Assembly (NCBI GenBank): GCA_020629715.1
Contig: JAHDCU010000002.1
Location: 1 to 64,000 of the forward strand
Origin: Saprospiraceae bacterium
GTDB lineage: Bacteria > Bacteroidota > Bacteroidia > Chitinophagales > Saprospiraceae
DNA: 64,000 nucleotides
Direction: 5' to 3'
Each line of letters opens with the position of its first letter. The stretch's first letter is position 1. A program made the translations under genes and the position numbers. The notes below the pieces were generated by a model. The model was given only the letters and a program-made list of their open reading frames with translations. It was not told the DNA's origin and did not search any database. This document shows, piece by piece, positions 8,029 through 15,964 of this stretch.

Positions 8029-8808
8029 TTAAATAATAAGACCATTGACAAACAACTGAGAAACATCTGGATGATCGGCTCCTCCTGCTTTTTCCAATGT
8101 GACATTTAAGGATGTTGCATTGGCCATAAAAGGAATTTGTGGCATGTCATTATTCTCAAAATTTAAAATACCCATATCAACCATTTCACCATCTATATCT
8201 GCCCATAGTTGATATGTTTTACCTGCTGGTGCTGGTGGTAAATTGCTAAAATTCATTGATGCAATTTGTTCCACTTTATTCCAATGCACAAGCATGCTGC
8301 TATTAGGTGATAATGCTGTACCTGATAATATAACGGCCTGAGTATTTGGATTATTAATAAAAGCCATATGGGCTTCTTGTTTCTCGATGATACGGTTAGC
8401 CTCTTCACAATTGGCAAAAAGAGTACTATAATCAGATTTTAGATTGTGATAGCTTGATAGCATGTCAAAATATAAATAACCAAACAATATTGCAGTCAGA
8501 GCTCCTACGGCTAAAAGAGGCGTCAACCAGCGATTGCTATTTTTAGTAGTCTTGATATCAAACTGAGTGGTGATACCGGAAAGAGTATTAATCTCATTCA
8601 TGATTTTTGCCTTTACATCAGGAGGAGGTTCTATTGCATTATCAAATGCAATTTTTTCCATCGTTTGCTCGATTGCTTGGCGATATTCTATTAGATCTGG
8701 AAATCTTTCAAAATATGATTCTAATTCAGCAATTTCATCTGGATTCATTAGACCAAGTACATACTGCTCTATAAGGCCTGATTCTAATATTTCTTCTCTA
8801 CTCATCAT
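8029..8808 (-). CDS. Anti-sigma factor, RskA-like
   Basis: This 259-residue membrane protein has an N-terminal cytoplasmic zinc-less anti-sigma domain (SGLIEQYVLGLMNPDEIAEL, a typical YVLGxLxxxExxxxE start), a single membrane helix near residues 95-114 (WLTPLLAVGALTAILFGYLY) and a C-terminal RskA-type extracytoplasmic domain containing KTYQLWADIDGEMVDMGIL. It should hold the adjacent ECF sigma factor inactive until proteolysis. Its ATG overlaps the last codon of the sigma gene by 4 nt, so the two are translationally coupled. The divergently transcribed fasciclin gene is the likely target. Confidence 0.93.
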   Translation of the reverse strand: MMSREEILESGLIEQYVLGLMNPDEIAELESYFERFPDLIEYRQAIEQTMEKIAFDNAIEPPPDVKAKIMNEINTLSGITTQFDIKTTKNSNRWLTPLLAVGALTAILFGYLYFDMLSSYHNLKSDYSTLFANCEEANRIIEKQEAHMAFINNPNTQAVILSGTALSPNSSMLVHWNKVEQIASMNFSNLPPAPAGKTYQLWADIDGEMVDMGILNFENNDMPQIPFMANATSLNVTLEKAGGADHPDVSQLFVNGLII

Positions 8809-9383
8809 ATTGTAAAGAAGTTTATGCTAAGTAAAAGAGAAATTATAGTTCCAGTTACTGCAGGTTTAGCCGTGTATATTGATCTCAATTCTCGGATTCC
8901 TATTTTGATTCTCGATTTTACCGTACCGATAGGCAACATAAGATACCGAGCCGCATCTTTATGAGTATATCCTCGTAGATAGATAAGCTCTATGATCTCT
9001 CTATATTTATCATCTATTTTTGAAAGACTGTTTTTTAAATCTAAGGTATCCGTATTAATACTGGCCACCCTAAGCCCTGAGTTTTCATGCAGATCAGATA
9101 TACCAGCAGTGTTTTTTGAATATTTATTCGCTTTGGAGTGATATGCATTGATTGCAGTGTTCTTTGCGATATGCATCATCCAAGTAAATAAAGAACTCTT
9201 ATTATTTTGATAGCGATCTTGATATTTCCAGATTTTCACAAAAGTGTCTTGCAATACCTCAGCTGCGAGAAACTCATCTTTTATGATTCTTGCAATCACA
9301 CCATATAGAGCATGACTATAATCGTCATACAACCTTTCTATATCGAAAGATGTATTGGGTTTTATTTTATGCTGATTGCTCAA
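8805..9383 (-). CDS. ECF RNA polymerase sigma factor (SigK-like)
   Basis: This 192-residue sigma-70 family factor has region 2 (LYDDYSHALYGVIARIIKDE, VLQDTFVKIWKYQDRYQ, FTWMMHIAKNTAINAYH) and region 4 (IDDKYREIIELIYLRGYTHK, LMLPIGTVKSRIKIGIREL). It lacks regions 1 and 3, as expected for ECF factors. Pairing with an RskA-type anti-sigma points to the SigK group. Unusually, the protein ends with about 18 hydrophobic residues (AVTGTIISLLLSINFFTI), which could pack against the anti-sigma factor or touch the membrane. The gene is first in the two-gene operon and divergent from a fasciclin gene, separated by about 150 nt. Confidence 0.95.
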   Translation of the reverse strand: MSNQHKIKPNTSFDIERLYDDYSHALYGVIARIIKDEFLAAEVLQDTFVKIWKYQDRYQNNKSSLFTWMMHIAKNTAINAYHSKANKYSKNTAGISDLHENSGLRVASINTDTLDLKNSLSKIDDKYREIIELIYLRGYTHKDAARYLMLPIGTVKSRIKIGIRELRSIYTAKPAVTGTIISLLLSINFFTI

Positions 9384-9532
9384 TATAGGGATTTAACAGA
9401 AGGGATGGTATAAAGTTTTTTCAACTGAAAAAATCCAAAAGTCAAAATACTCGGTATATGAAAGTGACATTAATTTAAAATCCTTGTTTGCCAAGAAAGC
9501 AAGCTTGGGAAAACCTAATCAAATTTTCACTA

Positions 9533-10099
9533 ATGAAAAAAGTATTATTTCTAACACTCGTTTCTCTTTTTGTATTTTCTTCTAGTTTATTAACTGCACA
9601 ATGCAGCAGTAACAAGTCGCATCATGGCAAGACATATAAGACAAGCCATCATAGTAAAGATGTAGTAGATATTGCCATTTCCAGCGAAGTACATACAACC
9701 TTGGTCGCTGCTGTTAAAGCAGCAGATTTAGTCAATACATTAAAAAGTGGTGGACCTTTTACTGTATTTGCACCCACTAATACCGCATTTAATAAACTAC
9801 CTGAGGGTACGGTATCGACCTTGCTAAAACCAGAAAACAGACAACAATTGACTGAAATTTTGACTTACCACGTGGTACCAGCAAAATTAGACGCAAGTAC
9901 CATACTGGCTAGTATCAATGCTGCGGGTGGGAGCTTTACCATGAAAACAGTATCAGGAGCTAACCTTTCTGCCATGCTCATGAACGGAAGTGTAGTATTA
10001 AAGGACGAAAATGGCGGTAAATCATTTGTAACAGCGACAGATCTAGATGCTTCTAACGGAGTCATCCACGTTATTGATGCCGTAGTATTACCAAAGTAA
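9533..10099 (+). CDS. Secreted fasciclin (FAS1) domain protein
   Basis: The start at 9533 (MKKVLFLTLVSLFVFSSS) gives a clean signal peptide of about 23 residues. The longer frame from 9488 places 15 unlikely residues before it. The mature protein of roughly 165 residues is a single FAS1 domain: DVVDIAISSEVHTTLVAAV, then the H1 motif GGPFTVFAPTNTAFNKLPEG, LTYHVVPAK in the middle, and SNGVIHVIDAVVLPK at the end (H2). A His/Lys-rich linker (KSHHGKTYKTSHHSK) lies between signal and domain. FAS1 proteins act in adhesion and matrix contacts. The divergent sigK/rskA-like pair suggests this gene is in its regulon. Confidence 0.95.
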   Translation: MKKVLFLTLVSLFVFSSSLLTAQCSSNKSHHGKTYKTSHHSKDVVDIAISSEVHTTLVAAVKAADLVNTLKSGGPFTVFAPTNTAFNKLPEGTVSTLLKPENRQQLTEILTYHVVPAKLDASTILASINAAGGSFTMKTVSGANLSAMLMNGSVVLKDENGGKSFVTATDLDASNGVIHVIDAVVLPK

Positions 10100-10135
10100 T
10101 TATTAGCATCTACTTAATTAAGATCAATATTTTAA

Positions 10136-10168
10136 AAATGAGATACCGCTTGTTGCAGTATCTCATTT
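10136..10168 (+). terminator. Terminator of the fasciclin gene
   Basis: AAATGAGATAC at 10136-10146 pairs perfectly with GTATCTCATTT at 10158-10168 around an 11-nt loop, followed by a short T/C-rich stretch. It lies 37 nt after the fasciclin stop. The arms are A/T-rich at the base, so it could work in both directions. Confidence 0.8.
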
Positions 10169-10239
10169 CTATTGCATTATACTAGTCACCCGATTTGTTA
10201 AATTCTAAAATTTTAAAATAAAAGGATAACAGAATTTCA

Positions 10240-10265
10240 TTTGATAGCGTTTATAGATATATTTG
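10240..10265 (+). promoter_or_regulatory. Possible Bacteroidota-type promoter
   Basis: A TATATTTG box at 10258-10265 fits the TAnnTTTG -7 consensus of this phylum, with TTTG at 10240-10243 upstream. The 14-nt spacing is shorter than the usual 19-21 nt, so only the -7 box is convincing. It lies 40 nt before the lipoprotein gene. Confidence 0.4.
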
Positions 10266-10305
10266 CAACAGTGTTGCGTTATAACTCTTAATATAAAATC
10301 TACAT

Positions 10306-10854
10306 ATGAAAAATTTTATTTATTTATCCCTTTTAGCTTGTGCATTGACTTTTACATCATGTGATGATGATCCAGAAGTAGAAAATCCTGAAGAGTTAAT
10401 CACAACCGTGATAGCTACGTTATCTGGAGGAGATACTCCTGATGTAGTCTTAAGATTTGAAGATACAGATGGAGATGGTGGCAACGAAGCTACGATTACC
10501 GGTGGTACTTTAGCCGCAAATTCTTCTTACTCTCTAGAATTACAATTTCTTGATGAAAGCACAAGTGATGTAGAGGATATCACAGAAGAGATTGCCGAAG
10601 AAGATGATGAGCATCAAGTTTTTTTAGCATTTGGAGGTCTCAATGCTACATGGACGTATAATGATCAAGATGGCAGTGGCAACCCACTAGGTCTTTCAAC
10701 AACTGTTACAACTGGTGATGCTGGTACAGGTACATTAACTATTACTTTGATACATGAGCCCGAAAAATCTGCTTCAGGTGTATCAGAGGGTGATATCACG
10801 AATGCAGGAGGAGAAACCGATGTTGAAGTAACATTTCCTGTTGTAATTGAGTAA
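10306..10854 (+). CDS. Acidic surface-type lipoprotein paired with a TonB receptor
   Basis: This 182-residue lipoprotein has a signal ending in the lipobox LTFTSC. The residues after the lipid-bearing Cys are DDDPEVENPEE, an acidic run like the lipoprotein export signals that send Bacteroidota lipoproteins to the cell surface. The body is beta-rich and strongly acidic, with an internal DTDGDGGNEATITGG stretch, a DITEEIAEEDDEHQVF segment and FGGLNATWTYNDQDGSG. The next gene, a TonB-dependent receptor, overlaps it by 8 nt, so the two are almost certainly a functional pair in which the lipoprotein caps the receptor or captures ligand. The ligand is unknown. An acidic/His-containing surface may suit a metal ion. 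Confidence 0.85.
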   Translation: MKNFIYLSLLACALTFTSCDDDPEVENPEELITTVIATLSGGDTPDVVLRFEDTDGDGGNEATITGGTLAANSSYSLELQFLDESTSDVEDITEEIAEEDDEHQVFLAFGGLNATWTYNDQDGSGNPLGLSTTVTTGDAGTGTLTITLIHEPEKSASGVSEGDITNAGGETDVEVTFPVVIE

Positions 10855-13180
10855 TACTATATACGGCATAGTATGGTTATTTGTGCTTAGTTCGCTGACT
10901 ACAGCGGCACAAGAAGAGTGCAATACTACTATTGCTGGAAAAATATTAGATCAGAGTACTGGAGCTGCTCTATCTTATGCTAACGTTTTCATAGAAGAAT
11001 CCGGTGCAGGTATATCTACGGATAGCACTGGATTTTTTTTATTTAAAAATCAATGTAGGGGACACCTACATATGTCTATTACGCATATAGGATGTGAAGA
11101 GGAATATCTTCACCTGGAAATCGAAAGTGATACTTTACTAGCAATCTATCTCAACCATACACATCACTTGATAGAAGAATTAGACGTTACAGGGCGATAT
11201 GAGGCTGTAATCTTAGAAGAATCGTCAGTGATTACTAGTCAAAAAATAAAGGATCGTCAAGATAAAAGCCTTGGTAATCAACTAGAAAGTATCAGTGGGG
11301 TTAGAGTTATCAGAAAAGGAGCAGGACTCGCAAAACCCATCGTACATGGGCTTACAGGCAATAGATTGACCATATTGAATAATGGTATTGCTCAAAGTGG
11401 TCAACAATGGGGTGCTGATCATGCTCCAGAAATCGACCCATTAGTAGCTCAAAAAATATCTGTACTTAAAGGTGTTGGAAGTTTAGAATACCCTGGATCA
11501 AATCTAGGTCCTGTACTAGTGGTGGAGCCTTCTAATATTAAGCTGGAACCTCATATACATGGCCAGATCAACTATTCATTTAATACCAACGGTAGGGGGC
11601 ATACCATCAATTCAAGTATTCAACAACATCAAGAAAATCAACTAGCTTGGAGATTAAATTTAACGGCAAAAAAATCAGGAGATAGCAAAACCGCAGAATA
11701 CTTTTTAAATAATACTGGAGTCCAAGAGCTTAATGCTGCATTGCAACTTGAGAAAAGCTATAGTGACAATTGGTTCATTGATTTCTATACAAGTACTTTT
11801 AATACTGAGATTGGGATCTTACGTGGATCTTTGATTGGGAATCTCACAGATCTTGGTTTTGCCCTTGAAGCAGAAGAGCCATATTATACGGAAGAAAACT
11901 TTAGTTACTCCATAAATGCACCACGTCAACTTGTTTCACATCATCTTGCCAAGGTACAAGTCAAAAAGTATATAGATGACGACACCTGGATGACATTCAA
12001 AGCAGCATTTCAAGCAAATAACCGAAGGGAGTTTGATGTCAGGAGGGGAGGGAGAAGCACTACACCTGCACTTCATCTTTTGCAGTATACAAGTTTCACA
12101 GAATTTAAGTATCATACCAATTTCTCAAGGGACTGGGCATTTAAAATAGGATATCAATATAATTTTATTGATAATAATAATGTCGCAGGCACAGGTAATC
12201 TTCCTTTGATTCCTAATTATGTATCTCATGAACAAGGGATATTTTTCAATCTCACAAAAAGTAATGAGCGACTAGAGTATTCAGTAGGATCAAGGTTGGA
12301 CTATCGATATCAAAGTGTTGCTACTTTTCCACTTTCAGGACCTACAGAGTTAGTTAGATATCAGAATCGATTTGCAAATGTCAGCGGTATAGCTGGTATC
12401 AAATATTTGATATCAAAACGACAATCCTTCTTGATGAATTTAGGATGGGCAAGTAGAAGCCCTGGTATCAATGAATTGTATAGTCAAGGACTGCATCAAG
12501 GAGTCAGTGGTATTGAAGAAGGAAATATAGATCTTGATATCGAGCGATCATTGAAGACTAGCTTTTCTTATTCGTATGACAATGGTAGCAATTTTCAATT
12601 TCAAGCATTATCCTATCTCCAGTATATAGATGACTATATCTACTTGAATCCCACCGGAGAATTACGCTTAACCATAAGAGGATCATTTCCGGTTTTTCGA
12701 TATATACAAACCGATGCCCGACTTCTAGGCTTGGATTTAGAATCTAATATTAAAATCACAGAACAAATCCATCTAGAACTGAAATATAGTAATGTAATTG
12801 CTGATGATTTAGATCGAGATTTAGCTATCATAGATATACCTTCTCACAAGCTATCGAGTAGTATTCAGTACGAAGTTGCTAAAGCCATTGAACTAAGAAA
12901 AACGAGATTTGAAAATCTCAAAATCGAACTTAATCATGAATACAATGCTCGACAAAATAGAGTGCTGGATAGTCAGGATTTTACCCCTACTCCTGATGCG
13001 TATAGCTTAGTAGGATTATCAGTGACTTCTAATATTTTATTGGGTAATCAGCGATTTAGATCATACATCAGCATTGATAATCTGTTTAATGTATCGTATC
13101 GAGATTATTTGAATCGATTGAGATATTTTGCCGATGATCTAGGTCGTAATATCGTGGTAGGATCCAAATGGTCTTTTTAG
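10847..13180 (+). CDS. TonB-dependent outer-membrane receptor
   Basis: This 777-residue receptor has a signal peptide (VWLFVLSSLTTAAQ), a carboxypeptidase-regulatory-like domain at about 23-95 (GKILDQSTGAALSYANVFIE), a plug at about 118-220 and a C-terminal beta barrel ending in the aromatic residue of VVGSKWSF. The plug segment TGNRLTILNNGIAQSGQQWG followed by DHAPEIDP resembles plugs of ZnuD-like zinc and other metal receptors. The run NHTHHLIEELDVTG is His-rich. Both support, but do not prove, a metal substrate. The start is a TTG at 10847, inside the end of the lipoprotein gene. No in-frame ATG precedes the signal peptide, so coupled translation from TTG is proposed. Confidence 0.92.
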   Translation: MSNTIYGIVWLFVLSSLTTAAQEECNTTIAGKILDQSTGAALSYANVFIEESGAGISTDSTGFFLFKNQCRGHLHMSITHIGCEEEYLHLEIESDTLLAIYLNHTHHLIEELDVTGRYEAVILEESSVITSQKIKDRQDKSLGNQLESISGVRVIRKGAGLAKPIVHGLTGNRLTILNNGIAQSGQQWGADHAPEIDPLVAQKISVLKGVGSLEYPGSNLGPVLVVEPSNIKLEPHIHGQINYSFNTNGRGHTINSSIQQHQENQLAWRLNLTAKKSGDSKTAEYFLNNTGVQELNAALQLEKSYSDNWFIDFYTSTFNTEIGILRGSLIGNLTDLGFALEAEEPYYTEENFSYSINAPRQLVSHHLAKVQVKKYIDDDTWMTFKAAFQANNRREFDVRRGGRSTTPALHLLQYTSFTEFKYHTNFSRDWAFKIGYQYNFIDNNNVAGTGNLPLIPNYVSHEQGIFFNLTKSNERLEYSVGSRLDYRYQSVATFPLSGPTELVRYQNRFANVSGIAGIKYLISKRQSFLMNLGWASRSPGINELYSQGLHQGVSGIEEGNIDLDIERSLKTSFSYSYDNGSNFQFQALSYLQYIDDYIYLNPTGELRLTIRGSFPVFRYIQTDARLLGLDLESNIKITEQIHLELKYSNVIADDLDRDLAIIDIPSHKLSSSIQYEVAKAIELRKTRFENLKIELNHEYNARQNRVLDSQDFTPTPDAYSLVGLSVTSNILLGNQRFRSYISIDNLFNVSYRDYLNRLRYFADDLGRNIVVGSKWSF

Positions 13181-13226
13181 TATTATGATAGAATTTTGTA
13201 TTTTGATAATATAAAACCAACTCATT

Positions 13227-13616
13227 ATGTTTCAAAATACAGACTTAGGGAAACTTATACTTAGAATTATTGCAGGAGGATACATGCTGACACATGGAGT
13301 CCCAAAATTGATGAAATTACTTAGTGGTGATATGGGGTTTGCAGATCCTATAGGAGTAGGTCCAGAAATTTCATTGGTATTGACAGTATTTGCTGAATTT
13401 GTTTGTGCATTATTTATACTCGTAGGTTTTAAGACAAAATGGTCCACTATTCCGCTGATTATTACTATGTTGGTGGCTGCGTTTATCGTTCATGGCAGTG
13501 ATCCTTGGGGTAAGAAAGAACTGGCTATCATCTACATGGGTATGTATATGGTCATCGGATTGATTGGAGCGGGTAGATATAGTATTGATTATTGGCTAGA
13601 AGGTAGAAATAGATAA
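13227..13616 (+). CDS. DoxX family membrane protein
   Basis: This 129-residue integral membrane protein has four predicted helices. It shows the DoxX pattern LGKLILRIIAGGYMLTHGVPK in helix 1, a conserved FAEFVCALFILVGF in helix 2, and HGSDPWGKKELAIIYMGMY leading into helices 3 and 4. Members are linked to quinone-dependent redox functions and oxidative stress but are biochemically diverse. It lies 46 nt after the TonB receptor on the same strand and may be read through from it. A run of inverted repeats follows. Confidence 0.9.
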   Translation: MFQNTDLGKLILRIIAGGYMLTHGVPKLMKLLSGDMGFADPIGVGPEISLVLTVFAEFVCALFILVGFKTKWSTIPLIITMLVAAFIVHGSDPWGKKELAIIYMGMYMVIGLIGAGRYSIDYWLEGRNR

Positions 13617-13639
13617 TATCACTTTTTCTCAATGCAAGC

Positions 13640-13713
13640 TTGGTGAATGTTTGATAACTGTATACAGTTTGACATGTTCATGTGCATGATTAGTATCATG
13701 TACTTATCACCAA
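13640..13713. repeat. 74-nt nested inverted-repeat structure
   Basis: TTGGTGA at 13640-13646 is the exact reverse complement of TCACCAA at 13707-13713. Between them lie three adjacent palindromes: AACTGTATACAGTT at 13656-13669, ACATGTTCATGT at 13672-13683 and CATGATTAGTATCATG at 13685-13700. Together they can form a closing stem with three hairpins. No tRNA invariant positions (such as the TTC loop) are present. The block lies between the convergent doxX-like and nhaC-like genes. Confidence 0.65.
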
Positions 13714-13745
13714 AATTTAACTACAAAGATACCATCTATAATGTC

Positions 13746-13780
13746 TCATTGGAATCATTATTCCTAATGATTTGTTCTTT
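13746..13780 (+). terminator. Imperfect terminator-like hairpin
   Basis: TCATTGGAAT pairs with ATTCCTAATGA through a one-base bulge and a 4-nt loop, followed on the plus strand by TTTGTTCTTT. It would end plus-strand transcripts from the DoxX gene before they meet the convergent antiporter gene. Confidence 0.5.
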
Positions 13781-13792
13781 AGTATTTAGATT

Positions 13793-15895
13793 TTAAACCT
13801 TTACTTCCTTTCCAACGAATTGCACTATAAAGTAAAGTCCAATCACAGCGCAGAGTATAAGTACACCGGATATCATCCATCCTCCACCTAAAAAGGTGGA
13901 TAGACCTACAGCAAGGATACTAAATGCACCTACAGTCAAGGCATAAGGCATTTGAGTTTTTACATGATCTAAGTGATTACAATCAGAAGCTAAAGAGCTC
14001 AAAATCGTAGTATCCGATATCGGAGAACAGTGGTCACCTAGGACTGAAGCCGCAAGTACGGTGGCAATTACATTTAATATAATTTCATAGGTGATCTCCA
14101 TATCCAATCCATTGGCTTGACATATGGCAAAAGCAGTCGGGATAGCAATCGGGTAGAGGATCGCCATCGTACTCCAACTTGATCCTGTAGAGAATGCAAT
14201 AAATGCCGACATGATAAATATGATTACAGGAAGTATGTAAGGATTGATGCTGTTTTCAAGACTCGAACTCAAAAACTCCGCCGTATGTAACTCGTCAGTT
14301 GTGATGGCTAATGACCATGCTAACGTTAGTATAATCAAAGCAGGTAGCATTGTTTTAAATCCAGTAACTAACCAATGCATAGAATCAAATAGACTCATAA
14401 TCCGTTGACTTAACGTGAGTATTAGAGCCATAATAACTCCAGAAAGAGATGCCCATAATAGAGCCACATATGAATCAGAAGAGCCTATAAGTTTTCCAAG
14501 CTTAGAAAAAAATGAAATCTCATCATCACCAAGTAATACATTCATATTGGCCCAAATCGTTGACCAAGAGGCATCTATAACAACACCATCAAGAGAAGAC
14601 AATTTCTGATATAAACTCTGCATACCGGTATCTACGAGTCCGAAAATGGTCATTAATATAACAGTGAATACGGGTATGGCAGCGTTGTACCATTTGAGAG
14701 GTGCATTTTTGACTGGAGTTAAATCCTCCATATCAGGTTCATCTTCATTTTTATTGGAAGCTGGGGATACTTGACCAGTACTTTTTGCACGATATTCTGC
14801 TTTAAACATCGGTCCGAAATCCCTTGCCTTATAAATTAAAATCAGCATAAATATCAAAGTCAAGATAGGGTAGAAACTATATTTCAAACTAGAGATAAAT
14901 ACTGAATAAGGAGTTACATCAAAGGGCAAATTGATCTTTTGCAATCCATCATCTATATAACCTAGCTCTGCACCTATCCATGTCGTAATAAAGAATATCG
15001 CTGATACTGGTGCAGCGGTGCTATCCACTATATAAGCAAGCTTTTCACGAGATATTTTAAATTTATCAGTTACCGATCGCATGGTATTACCTACGATCAA
15101 TGTATTAGCATAATCATCAAAAAATATCGCTACCCCCAATAACCAAGTAATAAACTGAGTGCTTCTAGGTGATTTTGCATACTTGGACAAAGCAAGAACT
15201 ACACCTGCCATTCCACCATTTTTAGAAATAATGGCTACCATACCACCTATAAGCAATGAGAATACGATCACGGAAATATGCCCAGAATCTGTCAGTGCAT
15301 TCACAACATACTTTTGTACAGTTTCTAAAAAACTAACTAAAAACCAATAGATCGAATCAATCCTTAGTCCGCCAGCGATAAAAGCACCCGACCAAATACC
15401 GATAATCAATGATGTGACTACTTCTTTGAATACTAAAGCCAACAGTATAGCAATCAATGGAGGCACCAATGATAACCAGAGTGGAATACTCTTGACGCGA
15501 TTATTACCTTTACTGCTACTGGATATGTGATAAAGTGACTGAGCATTTCCTTCTGTGCTTTTGTATGTGAGGAATATGAGTGCCCCTTTCTGATCAGGAA
15601 GATATTCATTGCTAGATATACCATTTTGGAACTCTACTTCTTGGGTATCGCCATTAATGGATAATGCAAATGTTCCTGTATTAGGATTGGCATCAATATG
15701 TAATTTGATTGCACTTTCATATACTACGAAGCTTGCACTTTTGACATTCTCAAGTCTTTGCAATTGAGGTATTTCAGGTATCGTGCTATCTTGAACAATC
15801 ATATCCAATGCGCCTTCATCCTGAGCAATGACTCCGAGATGAGTCGTAAAGACGGATAAAACGAGGATAAAACAGAATTGCGAGATCTTCTTCAC
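13793..15895 (-). CDS. NhaC-family Na+/H+ antiporter with extra N-terminal domain
   Basis: This 700-residue membrane protein starts with a signal peptide (MKKISQFCFILVLSVFTTHL). A soluble beta-rich domain follows at about 24-140, containing SASFVVYESAIKLHIDANP and FALSINGDTQEVEFQ. The multi-helix NhaC-type transporter begins near 143 (SIPLWLSLVPPLIAILLALV). Family marks include FDDYANTLIVGNTMRSVTDK, GDHCSPISDTTILSS and AFSTGSSWSTMAILYPIAIP. It should exchange Na+ (or an organic acid) against protons at the inner membrane. The added periplasmic domain, which looks like a carbohydrate-depolymerase or chitobiase-C-type beta sandwich, is unusual. The gene is divergent from the FG-GAP gene. Confidence 0.92.
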   Translation of the reverse strand: MKKISQFCFILVLSVFTTHLGVIAQDEGALDMIVQDSTIPEIPQLQRLENVKSASFVVYESAIKLHIDANPNTGTFALSINGDTQEVEFQNGISSNEYLPDQKGALIFLTYKSTEGNAQSLYHISSSSKGNNRVKSIPLWLSLVPPLIAILLALVFKEVVTSLIIGIWSGAFIAGGLRIDSIYWFLVSFLETVQKYVVNALTDSGHISVIVFSLLIGGMVAIISKNGGMAGVVLALSKYAKSPRSTQFITWLLGVAIFFDDYANTLIVGNTMRSVTDKFKISREKLAYIVDSTAAPVSAIFFITTWIGAELGYIDDGLQKINLPFDVTPYSVFISSLKYSFYPILTLIFMLILIYKARDFGPMFKAEYRAKSTGQVSPASNKNEDEPDMEDLTPVKNAPLKWYNAAIPVFTVILMTIFGLVDTGMQSLYQKLSSLDGVVIDASWSTIWANMNVLLGDDEISFFSKLGKLIGSSDSYVALLWASLSGVIMALILTLSQRIMSLFDSMHWLVTGFKTMLPALIILTLAWSLAITTDELHTAEFLSSSLENSINPYILPVIIFIMSAFIAFSTGSSWSTMAILYPIAIPTAFAICQANGLDMEITYEIILNVIATVLAASVLGDHCSPISDTTILSSLASDCNHLDHVKTQMPYALTVGAFSILAVGLSTFLGGGWMISGVLILCAVIGLYFIVQFVGKEVKV

Positions 15896-15964
15896 AGTAG
15901 AGATGGTTTATGTTCTAGTTCTACCGTAAATTGCAAAAAGATTTTGGATCATAAAATTTATTTC

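Noticed and set aside
13640-13713. tRNA gene
   Set aside because: The 74-nt length and 7-bp outer stem suggested a tRNA, but the T-loop, the conserved D-loop positions and a proper anticodon arm are absent.
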